The notes under the pieces: generated by a model
The model's input: the letters and a program-made list of their open reading frames with translations, nothing else
What the model was told of the DNA's origin: nothing
Databases searched by the model: none
Shown: positions 27,729 through 36,865 of the stretch, piece after piece
Layout: the number at the start of each line of letters is the position of its first letter
How positions within the stretch are numbered: the stretch's first letter is position 1
NCBI RefSeq assembly: GCF_018678075.1
Contig: NZ_JAHHIR010000022.1
Coordinates: 62,001 to 126,000, forward strand
DNA: 64,000 nucleotides
Direction of reading: 5' to 3'
Source of the DNA: Epibacterium ulvae
GTDB taxonomy: Bacteria; Pseudomonadota; Alphaproteobacteria; Rhodobacterales; Rhodobacteraceae
Program-made: the position numbers and the translations under genes

Positions 27729-29249
27729 ATGAGTACACCCAAACCTGTTGTTCTTTGCATTCTGGATGGTTGGGGCAGCGCCACGCCCGGTGACGCCAAT
27801 GCACCCTATCTGGCGCAGACCCCGACGTTAGATGTGATCGCCAAAACCTGCCCGATGGCCGAGTTGATCACCCATGGTCCCGACGTGGGCCTGCCAACCG
27901 GGCAGATGGGCAATTCCGAAGTTGGACACACCAATATTGGGGCCGGCCGGGTGGTGGCGATGGATCTGGGTCAGATTGATCTGGCGGTCGAGGATGGCTC
28001 GTTCTTTGACAACGCGGCTTTGCAGGCGTTCATCGCCACGCTGAAAGAGACCGGCGGTGCCGCGCATCTGATGGGGCTGGTCTCGGACGGGGGCGTGCAT
28101 GGTCATGTGACCCATATCCTGGCCGCGATCAAAGCCATTCGTGACGCAGGCGTGCCGGTCTATCTGCATGCGGTGACCGATGGTCGCGATGTTGCGCCAA
28201 AATCCGCGCTGGGCTATGTCGCTGCATTGGAAGAGAAAATGGCCGAGGGTGCCAAGATCGCCACGGTGACGGGTCGCTATTTCGCCATGGACCGTGACAA
28301 CCGCTGGGAGCGGGTGAGCCAAGCCTATGACGCGATGATCAATGGCAAAGGTCAGCAGACCGAAGCCACAGCCACCGCAGCGGTTGAGGCCTCTTATGGG
28401 CGCGACGAGCTGGATGAATTTGTCAAAGCCACCGTGGTTGGTGACTATGCGGGTGTGCAGGACGGGGATGGTTTCTTTTGCCTGAATTTCCGCGCCGACC
28501 GCGCCCGTGAGATCCTGCGCGCCATTGGTGAGGCGGATTTTGCCGAGTTTGACACTGGCCTGCGGCCCAAATTTGCAGGTCTCTTGGGCATGGTCGAATA
28601 TTCCGACGGCCATAACGCCTATATGACCACGACCTATCCCAAGCGGAAGATTGTCAACACGCTGGGGGCTTGGGTCTCCAAACAGGGCAAGCGTCAGTTC
28701 CGTCTGGCCGAGACTGAGAAATACCCGCATGTGACCTTCTTCCTGAATGGCGGGGTCGAGACGCCTTATGAGGGCGAAGATCGGTTCATGCCGAAATCGC
28801 CCAAGGTTGCGACCTATGACCTGCAGCCCGAGATGTCGGCACCGGAAGTCACTGAAAAATTAGTCGAAGCGATCGCGACGGGGTATGATCTGATTGTCAC
28901 CAACTACGCCAATCCCGATATGGTCGGCCACACCGGTGATCTGCAGGCCGCGATCAAGGCATGCGAGGCCGTCGATCAAGGGCTTGCACAGGTTGTGGCC
29001 GCGCTTGAGGCTGCGGGTGGTGCGATGATTGTCACCGCTGACCACGGCAATTGCGAACAGATGCTGGATCCGGAAACCGGTGGCGTTCACACCGCCCATA
29101 CCACCAATCTGGTGCCGGTGGCGCTGGTGGGGGGACCGGAAGGGGCGACATTGAAAAACGGACGGCTCGCCGATCTGGCGCCTACGCTTTTGGATCTGAT
29201 GGGGCTGGAACAACCGGCTGAGATGACCGGGGAGAGCCTGCTGAAATGA
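27729..29249 (+). CDS. gpmI: 2,3-bisphosphoglycerate-independent phosphoglycerate mutase
   Basis: A 506-residue manganese-dependent enzyme interconverting 3- and 2-phosphoglycerate in glycolysis and gluconeogenesis. The alkaline phosphatase-like metal site begins at CILDGWG (Asp13) and the phospho-serine lies in GQMGNSEVGH (Ser63). Further motifs are VSDGGVHGH, AVTDGRDVAP, NFRADRAREI, NYANPDMVGHTG and VTADHGNCE. GGAG precedes ATG 27729 by eight bases. Its stop overlaps the envC start as ATGA, forming gpmI-envC-ctpA, an arrangement partly shared with the gpmM-envC region of enterobacteria. Confidence 0.97.
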   Translation: MSTPKPVVLCILDGWGSATPGDANAPYLAQTPTLDVIAKTCPMAELITHGPDVGLPTGQMGNSEVGHTNIGAGRVVAMDLGQIDLAVEDGSFFDNAALQAFIATLKETGGAAHLMGLVSDGGVHGHVTHILAAIKAIRDAGVPVYLHAVTDGRDVAPKSALGYVAALEEKMAEGAKIATVTGRYFAMDRDNRWERVSQAYDAMINGKGQQTEATATAAVEASYGRDELDEFVKATVVGDYAGVQDGDGFFCLNFRADRAREILRAIGEADFAEFDTGLRPKFAGLLGMVEYSDGHNAYMTTTYPKRKIVNTLGAWVSKQGKRQFRLAETEKYPHVTFFLNGGVETPYEGEDRFMPKSPKVATYDLQPEMSAPEVTEKLVEAIATGYDLIVTNYANPDMVGHTGDLQAAIKACEAVDQGLAQVVAALEAAGGAMIVTADHGNCEQMLDPETGGVHTAHTTNLVPVALVGGPEGATLKNGRLADLAPTLLDLMGLEQPAEMTGESLLK

Positions 29250-30388
29250 TCCGGCGCGTCGCGCGATCTACTGTTTTGGGGCTGGCCTTGTTGGGGGCGT
29301 CGCCTCTTGCTGCGCAGGAACCTGCGTCGGCCGCACAGGCGGCTGCTGCGCGGCTGGAGGCTGCGGGCACCCAGATGCGCGATGCAGCGGGCGCGCGCGA
29401 TCGGGTCAAGGCGTTGACGGAAACGGTTCAGGCCTATGAGGACGGGTTGGCGGCGATGCGCGATGGTCTGCGCCGGGTGGCCCGTCGCGAAACCGCGCTG
29501 AGCGCACAGCTGAAGGCGCGCGAAGGCGAAGTGGCGGATCTGCTGGGAATTTTGCAGACGATTGAGACCTCGGAACCGCCGGTGTTGATGTTGCATCCCG
29601 CAGGCCCGTTGGGGGCGGCGCGGTCAGCGATGATGCTGGCCGAGGTTACGCCCGGTCTGCAGGCGCGGGTCAATGCGCTGAAAAACGATCTGAACGAGGT
29701 GCAGACCCTGCGCATCCTACAACAAAGCGCGCTGGGCACCCTGCAAGAGGGCTTGCAAGGGGTGCAGACAGCCCGCAGCGCCTTGTCGGCGGCCATTGCG
29801 GATCGCACCGATTTGCCAAAACGGTTCACCGAAGATCCGGTGCGCACCGCGATCTTGATCTCATCGACGGAAACACTGACAGGATTTGCCAGCGGATTGG
29901 CCGAGATTGCGGGTGGAGAGATTGCTGCGGATACCAGTGATATCAGCGATCGCCGTGGTGAATTGGACATGCCGGTGCAGGGCTTGCTGCTGCGCGGTTA
30001 TGGGCAGCGGGACGCGGCGGGCATTGCACGTCCCGGTATGTTGGTGGCCACCCGTCCTCGCGCATTGGTCGAATCGCCGACTGCCGCCACCATCCGGTAT
30101 CGCGGCCCGTTGCTGGATCTGGGCAATGTGGTGATCCTGGAACCGCAGCCCGATACGCTGTTTGTGTTTTCCGGCCTGGCCGAAGTGTTTGGCGAGACCG
30201 GGCAGGTGATCCCAGAGGGCACGCCCGTTGGTTTGATGGGCGGTCAAACGCCGCAGGCGGATGCTATTTTGTCACTAAGCGGTGAAGGGGCTGGAACTGA
30301 TCGTTCAGAAACGCTCTATATAGAAGTGAGAATGGACAATAGCCCGGTGGACCCCGAAACCTGGTTCGAAACCGGCAAGAATGGATGA
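29246..30388 (+). CDS. envC: murein hydrolase activator EnvC family protein
   Basis: A 380-residue periplasmic protein. It has a signal peptide (VLGLALLGASPLAAQ), a long coiled-coil part (about 25-200, rich in Ala/Leu/Arg/Glu) and a C-terminal LytM-like domain. The LytM domain lacks the zinc histidines: the equivalent of the HxH motif reads LYIEVRMD, as in enterobacterial EnvC (LYFEIR). It is therefore expected to activate cell-division amidases rather than cut murein itself. ATGA overlap with gpmI and overlap with ctpA indicate one coupled transcript. Confidence 0.9.
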   Translation: MIRRVARSTVLGLALLGASPLAAQEPASAAQAAAARLEAAGTQMRDAAGARDRVKALTETVQAYEDGLAAMRDGLRRVARRETALSAQLKAREGEVADLLGILQTIETSEPPVLMLHPAGPLGAARSAMMLAEVTPGLQARVNALKNDLNEVQTLRILQQSALGTLQEGLQGVQTARSALSAAIADRTDLPKRFTEDPVRTAILISSTETLTGFASGLAEIAGGEIAADTSDISDRRGELDMPVQGLLLRGYGQRDAAGIARPGMLVATRPRALVESPTAATIRYRGPLLDLGNVVILEPQPDTLFVFSGLAEVFGETGQVIPEGTPVGLMGGQTPQADAILSLSGEGAGTDRSETLYIEVRMDNSPVDPETWFETGKNG

Positions 30389-31728
30389 CGTTCATGAAGA
30401 AAATCGCGATGGCCGCAATTGGCGGCACGCTGGCAGGTATTGTGGCAACCGGATATGTAACGGGGCCGCTGCTGGCACAGGAGGGCGCGCGCGAAACAAG
30501 CGTCTATGAGCAGCTGGATCTTTTTGGTGACATTTTTGAGCGCATTCGCGTGCAATATGTTGAAGAGGTCGAAGACAAGGAACTGATCGAGGCTGCCATT
30601 TCCGGCATGCTGCAGTCGTTGGACCCGCATTCGTCTTATCTGTCGCCCGATGATGCGGCGGCGATGCGGGTGCAGACCCGTGGCGAATTTGGCGGTCTGG
30701 GGATCGAAGTCACTCAGGAAGAGGGCTTTGTCAAAGTTGTCTCTCCGATTGACGGCACCCCTGCTGAGGAAGCCGGCATTGAGGCGGGTGATTTCATCAC
30801 CCATGTGGACAACGAAAGCGTTCTGGGCCTGTCGCTGGACGAGGCGGTGGGTCTGATGCGCGGCCCGGTTGGCTCCGAGATCGTGATCACCGTGGTGCGT
30901 GAAGGGGCGGATGAACCCTTTGACGTGTCGATCATTCGCGACACCATCACGTTGACCGCAGTGCGTGCCCGCACCGAAGGCAAGACCGCGGTTCTGCGCG
31001 TCACCACGTTTAACGACCAGACCTATGACAATCTGGCGGCTGGCCTTGAAAAGCAGATCGACGAAGCAGGCGGTGTTGAAAACATCGAAGGCATCGTGCT
31101 GGATCTGCGCAACAACCCCGGTGGTCTGTTGAACCAGGCGATCAAAGTGTCGGATGCCTTCCTCGACAAAGGTGAGATCGTGTCGACCCGTGGTCGCAAC
31201 CCGGAAGACGGCGAACGGTTCAACGCAACACCCGGTGATCTGGCGAAGGATCTGCCGATGGTGGTTTTGATCAACGGTGGTTCTGCGTCCGCGTCCGAGA
31301 TTGTGGCCGGCGCGCTGCAAGATCATCACCGCGCGATTGTTGTAGGCACCAAATCCTTTGGTAAGGGGTCGGTTCAGACCGTGATGCCTTTGCGTGGTAG
31401 CGGCGCGATGCGTCTGACCACTGCGCGTTATTACACGCCGTCGGGTCGTTCGATCCAGGCGCTGGGTGTGAGCCCGGACATCATTGTCGAACAGCCCCGC
31501 CGCGATCCCAACGCCGAGGAAGAGGAGGAGACAACAAACCGTTTCCAACGTTCCGAGGCCGATCTGCGTGGCAGCTTGAACAATGACAGCCTAAGCGAGG
31601 ATGAAATCCGCCAGATCGAAGAAGATCGCGCCAAGGCCGAAGCCGCAGCCGAGCTGCGCGAGCAGGACTACCAGCTGGCCTATGCCATCGACATCCTGAA
31701 AGGCCTGTCGAAACTGGCTCCGAACTGA
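30385..31728 (+). CDS. ctpA: C-terminal processing peptidase (S41 family)
   Basis: A 447-residue exported serine protease. An N-terminal signal or anchor (IAMAAIGGTLAGIVATGYVTG) is followed by a PDZ domain (GIEVTQEEGFVKVVSPIDGT ... GDFITHVDNESV) and the S41 catalytic core. The nucleophile is in NGGSASASEIVAGAL and the general-base lysine in GTKSFGKGSVQTVMPL. The C-terminal tail is acidic and coiled (NAEEEEET ... EEDRAKAEAAAEL). It degrades or trims envelope proteins, and neighbouring envC suggests control of murein hydrolases. ATG 30385 overlaps the envC stop; ATG 30394 is a possible start. Confidence 0.94.
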   Translation: MTFMKKIAMAAIGGTLAGIVATGYVTGPLLAQEGARETSVYEQLDLFGDIFERIRVQYVEEVEDKELIEAAISGMLQSLDPHSSYLSPDDAAAMRVQTRGEFGGLGIEVTQEEGFVKVVSPIDGTPAEEAGIEAGDFITHVDNESVLGLSLDEAVGLMRGPVGSEIVITVVREGADEPFDVSIIRDTITLTAVRARTEGKTAVLRVTTFNDQTYDNLAAGLEKQIDEAGGVENIEGIVLDLRNNPGGLLNQAIKVSDAFLDKGEIVSTRGRNPEDGERFNATPGDLAKDLPMVVLINGGSASASEIVAGALQDHHRAIVVGTKSFGKGSVQTVMPLRGSGAMRLTTARYYTPSGRSIQALGVSPDIIVEQPRRDPNAEEEEETTNRFQRSEADLRGSLNNDSLSEDEIRQIEEDRAKAEAAAELREQDYQLAYAIDILKGLSKLAPN

Positions 31729-31753
31729 TTTCAGGTTCTAAATAAATGCCAAG

Positions 31754-31778
31754 GCCGTCCCTTTTGGGGCGGCTTTTT
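31754..31778 (+). terminator. Rho-independent terminator after ctpA
   Basis: An 8-bp stem (GCCGTCCC 31754-31761 / GGGGCGGC 31766-31773, one G-T pair) with a TTTT loop is followed directly by TTTTT. It ends the gpmI-envC-ctpA transcript. Confidence 0.88.
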
Positions 31779-31847
31779 GTGTGGGCTTCCAAATTACTTG
31801 CCCGAATTGCGGCGTCACCTGCCACGGCAATGGAGTAGGGTGAGGCC

Positions 31848-32912
31848 ATGATGTTTGAGCTTCCTGATTCCAAAACACTGTACCGGGCCTTGTTGGACCG
31901 CGATGACAGCTACGAGGGGCGCGCCTGGGTTGGGGTGACCTCAACCGGGATATTTTGCCGCCTGTCCTGCACGGCGAAAAAGCCCAAGTTTGAAAATTGC
32001 CGCTTCTACCCGTCGGTTGGGGCCTGTATCGACGCGGGCTTTCGCGCCTGCAAACGCTGCCGCCCGCTGCACCAGGCGGCGGGAGATGATCCGATTGTGA
32101 CGCCCCTGCTGGCGGCGCTGGACCGCGAACCCACGCGGCGATGGCGCGAGGGGGATATTGTGGCGATGGGGTTTGATCCGTCAAACGTGCGCCGGGTGTT
32201 CAAGCGCCAGTTTGCGGTGACGTTCCTGGAAATGGCCCGTCAACGGCGTCTGCGCGAAGGGTTCACCACGCTCAAAGAGGGCGAGTCGGTGATTGCGGCC
32301 CAGATCGATGCCGGGTTTGACAGCGCCAGCGCCTTTCGCGCGGGTTTTGGGCGACGGATCGGGCTGGCGCCGGGGCAGTTCCGCAGCGGTGCCTTGATGC
32401 GGGCGGATTGGATCGACACGCCTTTGGGGACGATGGTGGCGATTGCCTGCGCGCACCGCTTGCATCTGTTGGAGTTCTTTGATCGCAAGGCGCTGCCAAC
32501 CGAGGTGAAGCGCCTGCAGGAGCGCCAACCGGGTGGGCTGGGCTTTGGCCGCACAGCCGTGACAGAGCAGCTGAAAAGCGAGCTGGATCAATATTTTGCG
32601 GGACAGCGGTCGCGGTTTGAAACGCCCTGCGCCCTGCATGGGACTGCGTTTGAACAAGAGGTCTGGCAAGCCCTGCGTGAGGTTCCGGCCGGCCAGACTC
32701 GCAGCTATGGCGATCTGGCGCAGGAAATGAACCGACCAAGCGCCACCCGTGCTGTCGCGCGGGCCAATGGCAAAAATCAGATTGCGATTCTGATCCCCTG
32801 CCACCGGGTGATTGGGGCTGACGGCAATTTGACTGGTTATGGCGGTGGGATCTGGCGTAAACGTCGTCTGATTGAAGTGGAAGCAAATTATAGTGAAAGA
32901 TTATCCGCATGA
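31848..32912 (+). CDS. ada: bifunctional transcriptional activator/DNA repair protein Ada
   Basis: A 354-residue full-length Ada. The N-terminal zinc domain has the four cysteines (Cys37 and Cys41 in GIFCRLSC, Cys68 and Cys71 in RACKRCRP), of which the first accepts methyl groups from phosphotriesters. An AraC-type helix-turn-helix follows (DPSNVRRVFKRQFAVTFLEMAR), then the O6-methylguanine methyltransferase domain with active-site PCHRVIG. On methylation it should induce its own operon. The next gene overlaps as ATGA. ATG 31851 is an alternative start. No AlkB or AlkA gene is adjacent. Confidence 0.95.
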   Translation: MMFELPDSKTLYRALLDRDDSYEGRAWVGVTSTGIFCRLSCTAKKPKFENCRFYPSVGACIDAGFRACKRCRPLHQAAGDDPIVTPLLAALDREPTRRWREGDIVAMGFDPSNVRRVFKRQFAVTFLEMARQRRLREGFTTLKEGESVIAAQIDAGFDSASAFRAGFGRRIGLAPGQFRSGALMRADWIDTPLGTMVAIACAHRLHLLEFFDRKALPTEVKRLQERQPGGLGFGRTAVTEQLKSELDQYFAGQRSRFETPCALHGTAFEQEVWQALREVPAGQTRSYGDLAQEMNRPSATRAVARANGKNQIAILIPCHRVIGADGNLTGYGGGIWRKRRLIEVEANYSERLSA

Positions 32913-33652
32913 CCTATGAGACCCGTGCCAAAAGCTTTGCCGCATTGCATCAACCGGGCGATCCGGTGGTGCTGTATAACATTTGGGATGCGGGCAGCGC
33001 GCGCGCCATTGCCGCTGCCGGGGCCAAGGCGATTGCCACCGGTAGCCATCCGTTGGCCACGTCGCAAGGGTATGAAGACGGTGAGACCATTCCCCTGGAT
33101 CGCCTGCTGGAAACCGCGACGCAGATTGTCAGTGCAACCGAGCTGCCGGTGACCATCGATTTCGAGGGCGGCTATGTGCGCGAACCCGAGCAGTTGACCA
33201 AAAACGTGACGCGACTGGCCGCGACCGGCGCCATTGGACTGAATTTCGAGGATCAGGTCGTAGGCACGGCGCAGCTCTACTCCGTGGCCGAACAGGCCAG
33301 TCGGGTGACGGCCGTGCGGGCGGCCAATGCGCATATCTTTGTCAATGCGCGCACCGATCTGTTTCTAAAGGAAAAAGACGCCAGCAGACACGCCGCCCTG
33401 ATGCCTGAGGCGCTGGAGCGCGCGGCGGCCTATGCCGAGGCGGGCGGCAGCGGTTTCTTTGTGCCGGGTCTGCGGGATCTGGATCTGTTGGCGCGGATCT
33501 GTTCTGAAAGCCCGCTGCCGGTGAACGCGTTTATGCGCGGCATCACGGTTGAGGACGCCCGCCAGGTAGGTGCCGCGCGTGCCAGTTTCGGCCCGATCCC
33601 GTATGCGCTGTTGATGCAGGCGCTGGCGGAACAGTTTCAGGCGCTGAAGTAA
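32909..33652 (+). CDS. isocitrate lyase/phosphoenolpyruvate mutase family protein
   Basis: A 247-residue TIM barrel protein of the PEP mutase/isocitrate lyase superfamily: VLYNIWDAGSARAIAAAGA, IATGSHPLATSQGYEDG, VTIDFEGGYV, GLNFEDQ and FVNARTDLFL provide the magnesium-binding acids. The isocitrate lyase KKCGH signature is absent, so it is one of the small superfamily members of undefined C-C or C-P lyase activity. It overlaps ada by four bases (ATGA), a coupling that would make it methylation-damage inducible. The reason for this link is unclear. Confidence 0.85.
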   Translation: MTYETRAKSFAALHQPGDPVVLYNIWDAGSARAIAAAGAKAIATGSHPLATSQGYEDGETIPLDRLLETATQIVSATELPVTIDFEGGYVREPEQLTKNVTRLAATGAIGLNFEDQVVGTAQLYSVAEQASRVTAVRAANAHIFVNARTDLFLKEKDASRHAALMPEALERAAAYAEAGGSGFFVPGLRDLDLLARICSESPLPVNAFMRGITVEDARQVGAARASFGPIPYALLMQALAEQFQALK

Positions 33653-33658
33653 CCCGCC

Positions 33659-34036
33659 TTAGGCGGTGTCGCGGCAGTGACGGCGGAAGGCACGTTTTAA
33701 CATGTCGAGTTCTGCACGCAGCAGCTCGATCTCGGCGCGGATGTCGTCGCTGGCGGGATCGCCGCCGATCAGGGTGAATTCACCCAGTTTGACCTCGTCC
33801 ATCGTGTCAAAGATCACAAAGGTCTGCACCCCTTCGCACACCGCATGGACGGGGACCCGGATGGAGAGGTTCCAGACGTTGGCGCGCTCCCCTTCGGTCA
33901 GGGAGATGTCTTCGAGCACCGTGTCGAACAAGCGGACCTCAACCATAGGGCGGCCGCCATAGGTGGGTTTGCCTTCGATGCGACCTTCCCACAGGCCATT
34001 GCGGAACCGGGTTTTGCTGAGCGTCAGATCTGTCAT
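33659..34036 (-). CDS. conserved Rhodobacterales protein of unknown function
   Basis: A 125-residue soluble protein. The first 100 residues look like a beta-rich domain (FRNGLWEGRIEG, PMVEVRLFDTVLEDI, WNLSIRVPVHAVCEGVQTFVIFD), followed by an amphipathic helix (DDIRAEIELLRAELDMLKRAF) likely to form a coiled coil. ATG 34036 (MTDLTLSK) has GGAGAG upstream; the frame is open ten codons further. I do not recognise a named domain. It lies 26 bases downstream of the DUF6478-like gene, probably in one operon with it. Confidence 0.75.
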   Translation of the reverse strand: MTDLTLSKTRFRNGLWEGRIEGKPTYGGRPMVEVRLFDTVLEDISLTEGERANVWNLSIRVPVHAVCEGVQTFVIFDTMDEVKLGEFTLIGGDPASDDIRAEIELLRAELDMLKRAFRRHCRDTA

Positions 34037-34062
34037 CGGGTCTCTCTCCGTCTCAGAGTGCA

Positions 34063-34824
34063 TCACAGGGCGGCGCGGGGCAGGCGCAGGAACGTCAGAT
34101 CGCGCAGGATCACCTGGTTCAGGTCGGGCGCTTCAAAGATCAGATCCAGCCACAGCTTTTCGATGCGTTTTTCATTCAGGTGGGAATAGGCGAGGTCAAA
34201 TTCGACCATCTGGTCTTTTTGATCGGAGGACAGTTCACGCACCAATTGTTCTGTGTTTGGCCCGTGTTGAATGTTCAGGCGGGCAAAGATTTCAATAGGT
34301 TGCTCGCTCTCAATCAGGCCGTTGACGCGGATCAGATGTTGTTTGGCCAAACCGTGTGCGGCGGCGGCGGGCAGTTCCACAACCAGACTGAGGAAGGAGC
34401 CGTCGAATTTGAACACATCCATCCGCAGCCCAAAAGGGGCCAGATCGGATTCGCGGCTGTTGCGCAGTTGGCGCAGCGTGATCTCGGACGAGGCGCAGTC
34501 GTGAAACATCTGCACCTCAGAACCCAGACGCGCCTTGGTCTGAACCGAGGACAGGCCGGGGGTGGCCAGCGGACCACGCCAAAGCTCGGGACGCCAGGAC
34601 CAGTCGGTGCCATGGGGTTTGGGAAAGGCAGAGGAGCCGATTTGCGGCAGGGCAAGCCGACCTTCGCCAATATGGACCACCCGGTCCAGATGCTGGCGCA
34701 GACGGCGGGCCTGGTTCAATTGGCCACGCAAGGTTCCCAGCGGTGTTTTTGGTGCGTTCTTTGCGGCTTTGCGCCAGAACTGCCACGCCCGACGGTGGAG
34801 CACCCGGTCTAACAACTGACCCAT
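34063..34824 (-). CDS. probable DUF6478 family protein
   Basis: A 253-residue protein without signal peptide or membrane segment. The stretches LPQIGSSAFPKPHGTDWSW, GLRMDVFKFDGSFLSLVVEL, NIQHGPNTEQLVREL and VEFDLAYSHLNEKRIEKLW agree with what I remember of a family confined to Rhodobacterales (DUF6478). The function is unknown. Its position between a lipoprotein gene and the small beta-domain gene suggests a conserved three-gene unit. Family naming is from memory and should be treated as tentative. Confidence 0.7.
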   Translation of the reverse strand: MGQLLDRVLHRRAWQFWRKAAKNAPKTPLGTLRGQLNQARRLRQHLDRVVHIGEGRLALPQIGSSAFPKPHGTDWSWRPELWRGPLATPGLSSVQTKARLGSEVQMFHDCASSEITLRQLRNSRESDLAPFGLRMDVFKFDGSFLSLVVELPAAAAHGLAKQHLIRVNGLIESEQPIEIFARLNIQHGPNTEQLVRELSSDQKDQMVEFDLAYSHLNEKRIEKLWLDLIFEAPDLNQVILRDLTFLRLPRAAL

Positions 34825-34894
34825 TTAACCCTCGATATGCCTATTACTATCTGACTTTTGCCAGAGCTTTGGACTGCAATCTATTCAAACAGGA

Positions 34895-35731
34895 TCATTT
34901 AAACAAATCGCCAATGCGCCAGCGCCGTGAAACTTTTTCCGGGCGCGGAGCCTGGGCAATGGTTACAGGCGCGGGCGTGCCGGGGCGCAGACGGGGCCGC
35001 AGGGGGCCGTATGGCACCTCTGTCGCGGCGACAGCGACCGGCGTGGGACGTGCGGTGGGGCGTAGTGCGGCGGTTGGCGTGGCCAGTGGCAGCGCATCGC
35101 GGGAACGGATGTCAGAGCGGCGCGCCATATCCCGCAATAGCTGCGCCCCAGAAGGGCCAAGCAGCTCACTCCCGTCAGGGGCATAAAGCGACAGAGCGAT
35201 CACCCGATTGCCAAGCGCCATCGCGCCGCGCCACTGGGTGGTGCTGGTGCCCGGAACGCCCGGCGTTGTCGCCTGCATCCGCACCATGGGCATCAAGGAA
35301 TCGGGATGTTCGGCAAAGACCCGCACCGGAGAGGAGGCGTTGATCAACGCACCCACGCTTGGGGTCTGGGCGGCCACCAGCGGGCCGGAAATCACGGCCG
35401 AAATTACCGCAGGATCCAGATGATTTTCACGGCCAAAGGGCAGTCGGTGGCGGGTCAAGGGGCGCACGTTCTCGCAACGCGCCAGCAGGGCAAAGCCGCC
35501 GTCGTCGCTGCGTTCCAGCGTTTGCTGGTCGAAACAGAAGCCTTCGGGTGCGGCGATGATGACCGGGTCTTCGCCCATGCGGATTTCGGTCAATCCACGC
35601 GGCAGGCTGCGGCCCAGGTCCGCAGAACGAGAAGCAAAGGAGAACACGCCAGAATCACTGCACCCCGCCAAAGCAGCGGAGAGAACAACAAGGGCCAGTA
35701 GGCGGCGACCGAAAGATTTTGGCGTCGTCAC
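34895..35731 (-). CDS. putative lipoprotein of unknown function
   Basis: A 278-residue protein with a lipoprotein signal (RRLLALVVLSAALAGC, lipobox LAGC), so probably membrane-anchored in the periplasm. The body contains ITEIRMGEDPVII-like and FCFDQQTLERSDDGGFALLARC segments with two cysteines. The C-terminal 70 residues are a proline/arginine/threonine-rich linker (RPTARPTPVAVAATEVPYG). GTG 35731 is chosen: it has AAAGGAC upstream and places the signal peptide at the N-terminus, while the upstream ATG (35770) would put charged residues before it. No named domain is recognised. Confidence 0.72.
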   Translation of the reverse strand: MTTPKSFGRRLLALVVLSAALAGCSDSGVFSFASRSADLGRSLPRGLTEIRMGEDPVIIAAPEGFCFDQQTLERSDDGGFALLARCENVRPLTRHRLPFGRENHLDPAVISAVISGPLVAAQTPSVGALINASSPVRVFAEHPDSLMPMVRMQATTPGVPGTSTTQWRGAMALGNRVIALSLYAPDGSELLGPSGAQLLRDMARRSDIRSRDALPLATPTAALRPTARPTPVAVAATEVPYGPLRPRLRPGTPAPVTIAQAPRPEKVSRRWRIGDLFK

Positions 35732-35904
35732 GACCCGCGTCCTTTCTTTTAGGCGTTTGGAGTCCCACATGGGATAGACGGGCCGATAAAATGGATCAAG
35801 CGCCGGTTTTCACCTTATTTTAACCCTCTCGGCGGGGATGCAGTTGCGTCACAGTTGATTGGCAGATGATTTGGCATGTTGCAGGAAATTCGGGCAGATT
35901 TTTG

Positions 35905-36804
35905 ATGAAACACCTCATGTATATTCTGGCTCCGCGATACGGCGCGCATGAAGGTCTGGTGGCCCCCGCCCGCCCGCATGCTGCGATCTGGCGGATTGTG
36001 GCCGGGCTGGTGTTGGTTGCTGTCGTCAGCCTGGCTGGGACAAAGCTGTTTATTGATCTGGTGGCGGCAATGTCACCCGGTTTGTCCGCCCCCCACGAAG
36101 GAAAAACGCCGGGTGCAATGCTGGTCTTGCTGTTCAGCTTTGTCTTTGTCAGCATCGGCGTGGTTCTGGCCGCGCGGCTGTTTCATCACCGCTCAGAACT
36201 GAGCCTGTTTGGCCCTTTGCCGCTGTTTTTCCGCCAGTTTCGCCGCACGTTGGCGGGGTTGTTTCTGTTGTGGGTAGTGATCACCCTGTCGCCGCCATAC
36301 GGGGTGAGCGTGCCGTTGGAACCCAATTTGGACATGGGGCACTGGGTCCGGTTGCTGCCGCTGGCGCTGCTGGGCGTTTTTGCGCAGGTCGAAGCCGAAG
36401 AGCTGTTGTTTCGCGGCTATATCCAACAGGCGCTGGCAGCGCGGTTTTCCACGCCCTGGGTGTGGATGGTGCTGCCCTCGGCGGTCTTTGCGCTGGGGCA
36501 TTATCTGCCAGCGGAGGCCGGGGACAATGCGCTGTTGATCGCGATCTGGGCTGGGCTGTTTGGCGTGTTGATGGCGGATCTGACCGCGCGGGCCGGCAGT
36601 CTGGGGCCTGCGGTGGCGGTGCATCTGGTGAACAATGTGGTGGCTTTGCTGATTGTCGGCTCTCCCAGCAGCCTAAACGGGTTGGCGCTGCATCTTGTGC
36701 CCTTTGAGTTGAGCGACAGCGCGCAGATCCGCCCCTGGCTGTGGGTGGATTTCGCAATGATGGTGGTTTCCTGGCTTGTTGCGCGGCTTGCGATCAGGGC
36801 TTGA
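35905..36804 (+). CDS. CPBP family intramembrane glutamic endopeptidase
   Basis: About 299 residues with eight or so hydrophobic segments. The CAAX-protease/bacteriocin-processing (ABI) motifs are present: EAEELLFRGYIQQAL (the catalytic glutamate pair with Arg), FALGHYLP (His), and AVAVHLVNNVVALLI (His/Asn). Relatives process prenylated proteins or confer self-immunity; the target here is unknown. ATG 35905 (MKHLMYIL) or ATG 35866 could be the start; neither has a strong ribosome-binding site. Confidence 0.85.
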   Translation: MKHLMYILAPRYGAHEGLVAPARPHAAIWRIVAGLVLVAVVSLAGTKLFIDLVAAMSPGLSAPHEGKTPGAMLVLLFSFVFVSIGVVLAARLFHHRSELSLFGPLPLFFRQFRRTLAGLFLLWVVITLSPPYGVSVPLEPNLDMGHWVRLLPLALLGVFAQVEAEELLFRGYIQQALAARFSTPWVWMVLPSAVFALGHYLPAEAGDNALLIAIWAGLFGVLMADLTARAGSLGPAVAVHLVNNVVALLIVGSPSSLNGLALHLVPFELSDSAQIRPWLWVDFAMMVVSWLVARLAIRA

Positions 36805-36865
36805 TTGCAATTGCTGCAAACTGGCCTTATCTGATGGGCCAAACCGCCCCATGTGAAGGCATGAC

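Noticed and set aside
27583-27729. A 48-codon frame that starts at the dnaE2 stop (ATGA) and ends at the gpmI start (TGATG)
   Set aside because: The overlaps are tempting, but the predicted peptide is Arg-rich without similarity to anything I know, has no strong ribosome-binding site, and may simply be junction sequence.
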